In this document: one piece after another, positions 49,201-59,900 of the stretch
How the letters are laid out: each line of letters begins with the position of its first letter
Numbering within the stretch: the stretch's first letter is position 1
Source: Chrysaora quinquecirrha
Taxonomy: Eukaryota > Cnidaria > Scyphozoa > Semaeostomeae > Pelagiidae
Direction: 5' to 3'
NCBI GenBank assembly: GCA_014526335.1
Contig: JACTAT010000317.1
Location: forward strand, 259,524-323,523
DNA: 64,000 bases
Notes under the pieces: model-generated
What the model saw: the letters and a program-made list of their open reading frames with translations, nothing else
Told to the model about the DNA's origin: nothing
Databases searched by the model: none
Made by a program: the position numbers and the translations under genes

Positions 49201-52200
49201 GGTATGCCAATTTCGTTGTGATGTATTTCTGCTACGTTTATTAGAAACATTAGATTTGGAAGATATCAAACAAGTCGAATGGCGTACCAGGGTGCTTTTA
49301 AGCCGCAGCTACACGTGCAATTTTTCACCTGTTCTGGCGACGTGACACTGCTGCAATTGCTCTGTTCTGAGTAATCCTGACGTGGCTGCTTACTGCGACA
49401 AAAGTTCTGCGACAGAAGTTTTGCGATAATCAGCTTGTGCGGCAAGAAGGATGGCTCTAGAAAATTTCAATGCAATTGTGCCGCGTTGCCAATGCTAAAA
49501 ACCGACTACACACTGCCATATTGTTTCTTCAGAGCATTTTTTCAAAAATCGACCCTGGCTTCACGTTTGACTTTTCGTTCTTTCGATCATCGCGACAATT
49601 CTCGCAGTCCCAGTTATCGCAGCTGCCATCTTTAGTTGTTGTTGTTGTCAGAAAGGTGCTCAAACTGGTTATAACGCATTGCAGTTGTTGTTGGTCAAGA
49701 TTTTATGAGCGGAACTGAGACTTGTATAATAATCATTTTTAAGAACTCCCTTTCCCTGTTACGTCTTTAATCATTTATGATAACACCCACTCCCTGCAAC
49801 GCCTTATCTACGATTATACAGTATGCACAGAGCGGCTAATTACCGTAGAAATGAACAGGTGATCCGGTCTGATCTTGTAACATTGATCTTTTGGTGAGAC
49901 TACACTGATTTCTTAATATACAACTGAAAAGAAACTTACTCGTTTTTTATTTTATAAGAAAGCTTTTTTTGGGTCAGTATTGAAATTTTCTTAGATATTC
50001 CATATTTTCAGTACCAAAACTTTCTTGTGACTTTCTTAGGAAAAATTTTTGAATGCAGTATTTCTGCAAACGCACAGTTTAAGGCACTTTATACGTTGCA
50101 CAAATATCACGTTTTCCATAGAAAATAGTCATAAGACTCGTGTAATAGCAAGATGAACGACTGAACAGAAGAGCGAAAACAGAATACAGAGCATTAAAGT
50201 GAAAGTACAAAACAGAACTTTCTTAAGTTTCAAGAATCAAGAATTCAACTTTCTTAAGTTTTTAAAACGTTGAGCACCACTTTCTTATAAGCCATTTCTT
50301 ATTAAAAAAAACGTGTAGTTGCCCGTAAACTGAAACTCCCTAAGAAGGGATGAAAAATTAAATTAAGAAACTGTTTCAGTTTTGTAACTCAAGGGTTATG
50401 TCTTTTTATGTCTTTTGAAATAATCATAAGCAAATATTCCTTACGATTATCTTCCATTTTTTAAATTCTCATGGCTCAAAAGGGAAAATGGTTTCTTTTG
50501 GGACATATTTGGGGCTTTTTTGAGGCCCTGGTCAAAAGATCAAACATTATTGGTCAAACATTTAAGACTTTGTGTTGTAAGCAATGTTTGACTGTTTGGC
50601 CTTGACGCAAAACATTGCTCTGGAAGCTGAATTGCTTATTAATGTTTTCCTGCTCTTCACAAACAAAAATTGTTTGATGAGCAATGTTTTTCAACATGGC
50701 CAAACGGTTAGACATTTTGCTTGACAAGCAAAATCCTGATGTTTGAAAATCAATGTTTAATCGTTTGTCCAGGGCCTAAGACCTCATCTTATAGGTTTGT
50801 TTTGCTTTGCTGGTTCCAGTCCACTGGCAGCACGTGGTGTTTTGCAGCTCACACCCAGGGCAGTTCAGAGTTGGGAGTTTGAACTTTCATACTTTGGGCT
50901 ATTGTATTGGTAATTTTGAGTAAAGTCTTATGGAAAACAGGATTAATGTAGCTACTGCATCTTTTGCTCTGTTGAAAACTGACTATTGGTACTCTTATTC
51001 TCATCTGTATCTAATATTTCTGCAGTCGCTGCGTTACGTAAACTGTATGGAATAGAGAGTGATGTTTCTTGTATTGCAAGGTAGGTGTAATTTTTGTACA
51101 AAATTTTGTGATTTCATTTTATGATTTTGCAACTTATGTCAGCTCCGCTTTAGTCTTATTTATTAAACAGTCGGGAAAAAGACTGCATTTTATGTGACTT
51201 GACCTGACCTGACCTGACCAGATCTGATCTGATCTGACTTGACTTGACTTGACTTGACTTGACCTGACCTGACCTCACCTGACCTAACCCGATCTGACCC
51301 GACCCGACCTGACCTGACCTGACCTTACCTGATCTGACTTGACTTGACTTGACTTGACTTGCCCTAACCTGACCTGACCTGACCTGACCTGACCTGACCT
51401 GACTTGACGTGGCTTAACTTGACTTGACTTGACTTGACCTGACTTGACTTGACTTGACTTGACTTGACTTGACTTGACTTGACTTGACTTGACTTGACTT
51501 GACTTGACTTGACTTGACTTTAGGAGGATGGCTCACTAACCTCTATACCGATACTTCTTTAATTAAAATGGCTTCTCTTTGTTTTTTATAGGCAAGGTTC
51601 TGGTAGCGCTTGTCGCAGTATTTTTGGCGGATTTGTCAAATGGAACAAAGGTGACAATGAAGATGGTTTAGACAGTGTTGCTATTCAGGTACATAGAAAT
51701 GAATGTTTTATAGGTATATAGGTATATATATATATGTTTTTCAGGTATATAGAAATGAATGTATATAAAAAACCCCCGAAAGTTTCATAGATGGCTTCCT
51801 TTACATGGAAATTTTAAGGAAAAATAGTAGAAAGAAATAGTTTCTAAAACAATAGAACAACAACAATTTGTAGCTCCTGCTAATGATTTTGTCCTTTGCT
51901 ACGCCCTCGCGTGACAGGACTTTTGGACCTACACACGTTGCGACGAGCATCGAAAAGGTTTTACGGGGGCGTATATACACAGCACCAAATGAATGGGGGA
52001 GGTCTAAAAGCTGAGCAGCTATGAGATTTCAGAGTCTGCTCGCTTAGAATCACCGAAAGGAAAGCAACAAACCTTAGCAAAAGTTACTTGGAAGAGAATC
52101 AAAACACAAAAGAAGCACAACAGCATGACCTTTTATTACCACTTTTTAGGTTTTAGAGTGCTTCTGTACAAACCAAAGATTGGTACAAACTTAAGCGACC

Positions 52201-53732
52201 GCATGTTATTGATTTTCCAAATGCATTATGATTGTTTGTTGTTATGAAGTCTACAGTCAAGTATGAATACAGCTAGATATAAAACTAATTTTCTAGATTG
52301 CTCCAGAAGGCCATTGGCCAGAACTATGTGTTCTTATCCTTGTGGTGGGTAATTGATCATTTTTTTCATACGTTATACGAAGTTTGCAATAACAATGAAA
52401 TGACCGTTGCAACGATTCTATTTGTCCGTCGTTGTATATACGGTTCCGATAATGGGGGTTTTACTTCATTAACGTTTGGTAAGAATCCATTGTCACCGAA
52501 TCCTATTCTTTTCCTCTCAATTGGTTAAGATAAGGAGAGTGTGAAGGAGGCTTCGTCGTTTGAAAGGTAGAGGGCTGGCGAGACCGTCGCTGCGGGAGGA
52601 ATGGAGGGGCAACTTTATCTTATATTGCGAGTTGCTGAAGAAGGATGGCTAAAGCACATGCATTTAGTTTTATAACTAAACAAATCCTCTTAGAAGGTCT
52701 CTGTCTTTAGATTATCTTATCTTAGCCTAGTTGCGAATTCAGAGATTTGCATCCGGTGATATTTTTTCTTATTGATACAGAGAAAAGGCCATGAACTGCA
52801 AACTGTCCCGTCGGATCTTCGATTCTTGCGGCGAATGAAATAAAATAAAACAGTGAGACAGTAACGCTGCAAAGCGACGAGAAGACGAAGCAAAAAAGAC
52901 GAGTTTTTTCAATATTTCGCCCCGGCATTCAGGGCTTCATCAGAGTAATAATGATGATGAAGCCCTGATGAAGCCCTGAATGCCGGGGCGAAATATTAGT
53001 ATTTAAAGAATTCGTCTTTTTTGCTTCGTCTTCCCGTCGCTTTGCAGCGTTACTGCCTCACTGTTTTTTTCTTATTCCCTGATTATTCAAACCTCTCTGT
53101 TAATAAAAGCGACTGAGTAGTAGCAATAGGTTCTCTCGAAGACCCCTTACTGTAGGCCCCATGTTTTGGCAGAGTTGGTCCCCTCTTCTGCCCGTTCTCT
53201 TTAGTTTCAGCTTATTGTGTGTGTCTTTTCTTAGGTAAACGACCAGAAGAAGACGACAAGCAGTACAATAGGAATGCAAAGAAGCGTAGCCACAAGTGAG
53301 CTTCTAAAGGTAAAGTGAACCCTGTAGACCAAGTTTGTGTGCCGAATTCGAATTTGGGATCATTATAAAAAGAAATTTCAAAAGTTTCATAAAGTAAAAA
53401 AGGGCCTTGTTCAAAAGGTATATTGATGTTTTTTGTGTATTATGGACTAGCTTTTCGACCAAAACCCAAATGCGGTACTTCAATTGGAGTATATAAGTTA
53501 ATTAAACGCGCCCGCGCGCTAGTTTTAAACTGAGAAGACTGATCGGCTTTGCTTTACAGTTCATTAATTTGTGGGAATTTTTCGAATGAGGTGGGATGAC
53601 GAGCATTTGTTGCGACTCACGAGGAGAGTGACACAGCAATGAACTATAAAAGATTGAATAAAAATAAGAATGCGTAATTTGTACACACAAGTTGAGCTTG
53701 GGTCATGTTGATGGTGATGATGTTTGATTAAA

Positions 53733-53827
<95 letters not shown>

Positions 53828-53919
53828 CTGGTGATGATGATGTTGATGCTGGTGATGATGATGATGATGATGATGATGATGTTTGATGATGATGAAGATG
53901 TTTGATGATGATGATGATG

Positions 53920-53985
<66 letters not shown>

Positions 53986-56900
53986 CGATGATGATGACCA
54001 TTAGCGTGAATGTATGTTTCTATGTTCCCATTCCCATGAAATTACAGACCTATATAAATACGCGCTCCTTGCTACATAACATTAGTCGATCAAGATGGCT
54101 CAGAATGGAAGCTACACGAGAGGTCCAAAGGCCAAATGCTGGACATTCAAATACATGAACTATCCTGAGAATATCGAGGAAATGTTAAAGGCGAAAAGTA
54201 GTGAGTTCAATTACCTTGAGGCGGGAAAAAGTGAAACCAAAGAGCCGCAATGCAAATGGCTTCATGGGTATATGGTCTTCAAATGCCAGAAGCGGATGCA
54301 TCAAGTGGAGCAAATATTGAATGTGGAGCATAGAAATCAAAAGATAGAAGTAGCACAGAAATCATTCCATCAAAACGGAAGATATTGCATAACAACTCAT
54401 AACTACTTCGAAATTGGAACATACGCTAGATTGGCCACACTGAACGACTCCGATGCAAAAAATATATCCATACCACCGGCAATAGAAATGCTCAATCCCC
54501 GCAAGCAAGGTGCGACCGAAGAGTCAATGGTGGAAGAGTTCGGAGAAGCCTGGCTTGTTCACCACCACAAAATAGACGCTAGCATAAAGCGTGATCGCAT
54601 GGAACTTGCCGAAATAAAGCTGCAAGAAAAATTCGAAAAACTTGAACTAAGACCGTGGCAAAATAAAGTAATGAACCTTATACGTAGTCAAGGGCCAAGA
54701 ATAATTACGTTTGTTGTGGACGAGGACGGCAATTCTGGTAAAACGTATCTGGGGAAATATATCATGGCGACAAAGCAAGCACTGTATCTAACGTCTTCAG
54801 CGATGAAAGATGTGGCATATGCGTGGCAGGGAGAGAGATACGTTGTATTCGATTTCACAAGAGAGACTGGCGAGAGAATCAATTACTCAACAATAGAGGC
54901 ATTGAAGAATGGTGTTATCTTCAGCAATAAATACTCCAGCAAGACAAAGACGTTCTCAATACCAATTATAGTATGCTTTATGAACAGAAGACCACTGGCG
55001 AAGAAATTCTCAAACGACCGATATCAGCTCGTTGTTCTACACCATAGCAAAGACGTGACTGAAAAAGAAATCTCGTATACCGTTGAAGACTGGAGGTCAG
55101 CTGACTTTGACGAACCAGCTTAGTGGACAAGTTTATTCAGGTATCGTATGAATGTGCGTTGTGTGTCAAAAAGGTTGTGTTTTCTAAAAAAGGTTGCTGT
55201 TGTTGTTATTGTTATTGTTCGTAATCTATTTTTTGTTTCATCATAGTTATGTATCCTATATATTCTTATGTAGAATTTGGGCTTATTCTGGGCTTCCAAC
55301 CTCATTTTCATGCACGTTTAAAAAGTATAGGTGGGCTTCTTGCCTCGTTCTCATATCATCGATTTTATATAGAAATGTATAGGAAATTTTGGGCTTGGGC
55401 TTATTGTCTATAAAGTTTTCATGTCTGTCGATATCCCATTAACAAAGTATTGGCAAATGGGCTTGGGCTTCTGGCCTCGTTCTCGTATATTACATTTGGA
55501 CTTTTTTCACCTGGAAACATGAAAACTTTATAGAGAATAAGCCTAAGCCCAAAATTTCCTATACATTTGTATACAAAATTCACGATATCATAACGAGGCA
55601 ATAAGCCCACCTATACTTTTTATACGTGTATCAAAATGAGGCCAGAAGCCCAAAAAAAGCCCAAAATTTTAGTGAGTATGTATATCAAGTTAAATTAAAG
55701 ACAAGAACCTAAGTATTCAAATTATATAAATTCAAGATCAGATAATTTATAATTGACAGTAAAATCTATGAGATTATTGAATTAAAACAAAGTCTGTCCA
55801 CATGTTCTTTTGTATAGTTGTTGGAACTTGCTTGTTCTTGCTCTTCTTAACAATGCATTTGTTGTTCTACCGGAAGCGAATTTCAAATTTTTATCTTTTA
55901 CCATTGATGACCATTTACCATATCCATGTTTCTTTATTCCTTCGACCAACTGCGCATCTTCTGAAGCACTAAATACCAAGAGACGCTTGTCGTTAACAAC
56001 ATTATCATTCTCTATTGTATTACAAGAAGATATGGGCTGAATCTTTACTGTTTCATTGCAAGTAACTTTATTGGACGATTCAGGTGCTGCCTTTGTTATG
56101 AAATCGTGCAAAGAATTGTCCATTTGAATGCCATCATCTCCTCTGAGCTTTTTAATACATTCGTACCCTTTCTCAGCCACTGACCTTGATCTTTTCTTTT
56201 GATAATGTATTCTTGCAACATTGGACGTATGCTTCTGATCCTGTGAAATCATGTCCCTTTCTTCTGTTGTTAAATTATCTGCACTTTCTGTCTCTATTAT
56301 TTGTCTGTATCTCGTGGGATGAATGTACTTGCCAATAGCTTCATAAACCATCATGCCCATTGCGTTGTGAATTCTTGTGCATTGTGATCCATTACGATTA
56401 ACCAACAGAAAATTACATTTCGGATTCAACAATGGCCTTACGCGTTTTGAATATGCATCAATGAACTGCATGCATGCATCGTCTATAATCAGGGAATCAA
56501 ATCCGTACTTTTCAGCAGTTTTGAATTTTCTTTGATCTATGAATCCACCGTTCTTTTTAGCGTGCTGCAGCATCTCCATTGTTAAAAATTGATACGTCAT
56601 TGGTCGCGTACCTTTAACACGAAGGAAAAGAAAGGTTGTAATGAATCGTGTTGCAAACGTTAAATCTGCTGCTGTAACAGTTGAGCCATTGTCACTCTTG
56701 CATAAATCCAGAATCTTCTTGTAACTTTCCATGTGAAATGGTATGACTTTCTGCAAATCCTGCATAGATGCCCAATGTCCTTTACGTTCTAACGTGTCCA
56801 CGTCTAATTGTTCACTCCACTGTACACGCATTTTACGTGCTATGAATTTCTTCGCTCTTTTCAGAAATATCTCGGCCACGCTGAAGTTGTTCAAAACAAC

Positions 56901-59900
56901 AATAGACACTCCTTTGAACTTTCTGTACTCGATTAACTCCATCATCGCACTGATGTAGCTTACGTTACCAGCATATCCAATGGACTTCTCTTGGTCTAAG
57001 TGCTGTAAAAGTTGCTTATATGTTCGATAGATCCAAGGTAGTAATCAACACGATCATCAGTTGATATGTCGACTGATGTGTCTTCACTTGAAAAGTATAC
57101 GAATTTTATTGCCCTTGAACAGATCTGATTTGCATGTGATATCGTGCGTCCGCCACCAGTTGCACTACACATCCATTCTTTGAACTTCTCTGCAAATATA
57201 ACTTCCCGCGTATTACAAGATAAGTCGTTACCTTTCATTGTCTTTTCTGGGTCTTCTTGCACGGATTTTTCTTTGCCATCCAATATATCTTCAGGATAGT
57301 TGTCAAAGTAGTAGTACCAAGTATGCGAATTAGTGATGTGTTTTCTGCATCCTCTTTGACTTCGAAATCCTTCGTGTCTGCATTCTGCAACAGGACATTT
57401 GTATATGCCATCGTGGTTTGGTGTCAGATGTAGCCTTCTCCGTATGCTAGCAGCTCCAGGAAAGTTCTTCCACCGCTCCATTTGGACATAAAGTCCCAAC
57501 TGATTCATACTCTCAAAAAGCCAGAATATATACATCTCAAAAATTCTCATGGGAAATCTAAGGTGAATTCGTGCAGGTCTTGCTTCGTGCAAATATTCTA
57601 TTGAAAAAACTGTGAAAAAGTGTTTTTACCTAAATATGGTTAATGAATTTCATATCCCTTCGTCTCGTTCATGTTCCATAGTGTGCCATATAAGGTCATA
57701 AATGATCACATGTATGTAAAATCAACAACAACATCAACAAGGACTAGAATAATTAAAATACTGATGATTGAAAGGATATGATGTAACAATAGCTGTTGTT
57801 GTTACATCTATTATCTACATTGTTATCTTTTTATTAAAAAAAATACTGTTGATGCTAAGGCAATAATGTAACAATAGCTGCTGTTGTTATCTCTATTATC
57901 TTCATTGTTATATTTTTATTTAAAAAAATACTGTTGATGCTAAGGCAATAATGTAACAATAGCTGCTATTGTTATCTCTATTATCTACATTGTTATCTTT
58001 TTATTTAAAAAAATACTGATGGTCTAAAGGAAATGATGTAACAATAGCTGTTGTTGTTATGTGTATTATCTACATTGTTATCTTTTTATTAAAAACAATA
58101 CTGTTGATGTAAGGGAAGTTATGTAACAATAGCTGTTGCCGTCATAGTAAAGCATCTATCACATCATTAACTTAATCTGGGAATTCTGGAACATAGGAAC
58201 TAAAGAACAGGGGCACTACGGAATTTCGGAATAAAAGAATAAAGGAACGTTCCTCATATGAATTCAATGGTCCTTTATTCCAAAAGAGGGGAACACTTAT
58301 CAACGATGACAAGTTCCAAAGTTCAACGAACAAATGAACAAATAATGCGTTCCTCGTGGTATTCCTTTATTCCGTTTTGTGAAAAATGGAACAAATAGGC
58401 CAGAATGGTTTCTACTAAATATGCATTGTTCTATCTCTACCAGCATTATATCAGTGGAATTTATGTTCATATGTCGTGTACACAGTGTCATGGGAAGCAT
58501 CACAAAAAGAAATCGTGCCATTCAGCTCGATTTTATGAGCATAAGCATTGTTACAAAATGCTTACACTGTCATTTTTTTTGTCGAATGTTGATGATGATG
58601 ATATGGACCATTTTGTTAAAAGCAATGTTTTTATGTGCTTCTTAATTTCAGTTTAGAGCGAGCGAAATTGTCCCAAGGCGAATGGAAAAATGCAGGAAGC
58701 TATAATGTCGAAGAATTTCCCCATGTTTGCTGAGTTAACCATGAAGGTGGTGATGACAAAATTTGATTCTTCTTATTTAATATATAGACCGTAAATCCCA
58801 ATGTAAGCCTACTAGGGGACTTCGTCACAAACAATACTTTGTGGGGGCAGCTTAGACAGAGTTGAAATCGAGGGTTTCCAATAAACACAAAGCATGATGC
58901 GTCCTTTGGGTAGTCCCAGCTTGTTATTTTTATTTATATTTAAGTAACATGTTGTTGAAAAAATATTTTGGCAGACCCGTAAGAGCTATGGGATGGCATT
59001 TGGGGTACGTCCTCTCAAGATTCTAAAATAACCTCTGGATGGCTCATATTGAATCTTAGCCCTGTTGAATTTTCTACACTATACCAATTTGTGTGAATGA
59101 TTTTGTATTGCTGTTGTCTTTCTCTACACAGGAGAGCAACCAACTGCATGCAGTTTGCTTAGACACGTTTCAACCAATTTTCTATTTGAATGAAACATCG
59201 CATAGGATCATAGAATTCATCAACATCTTGAACGAATCTTCCAATACAATTAAGGTGAGAGACACGTTTCTATGTATTAACTATTAGCATGATGACAATA
59301 ATGAGATTAAATTCATGAACGTGAACGCCATTATCGTCATAATCACAACGATGATGATCAAGACGCTCATGATCATAATGATTATGATCATATTGATTGT
59401 CATGATCATATTTATGGTCAGGATTATGATTATTGTGATCCTATTGGTTGTTATCGTAAAGATGATCATAATCGTGATCATCTTCTTTTTTCTTTGTCGT
59501 CCTCATAATTATTTTCATATTCATCGCCATCGTCATCATGATTCGTCACCATAATGAACATCACACTCATCATCATCATCATTATCATCATCATCAACAA
59601 CATCGACATTATCAACATCATCATCATCATCATCATCATCACCATCATAATTGTGATCATCATGATCATTAACATCATCATCATCATCAACAGCACCACC
59701 ACCATCATCATCTTTATCATCATCATCAATGATTATCATCAACTAGAAGCACCAATAGTCGTCATCATCATCATCATCATCATCATCATTATGATCATCA
59801 TCATCAGTATCAATAATAACCACTTATTATCGCAACCGTTACCACAACTATCATCGTCGTCGTCAGCGTCATTACCACTATCTGTTAGCTTTATCATAAC

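Noticed and set aside
53564..54001. 145-codon ORF with His and Ser runs
   Set aside because: Trinucleotide repeat artefact upstream of the Rep-like gene.
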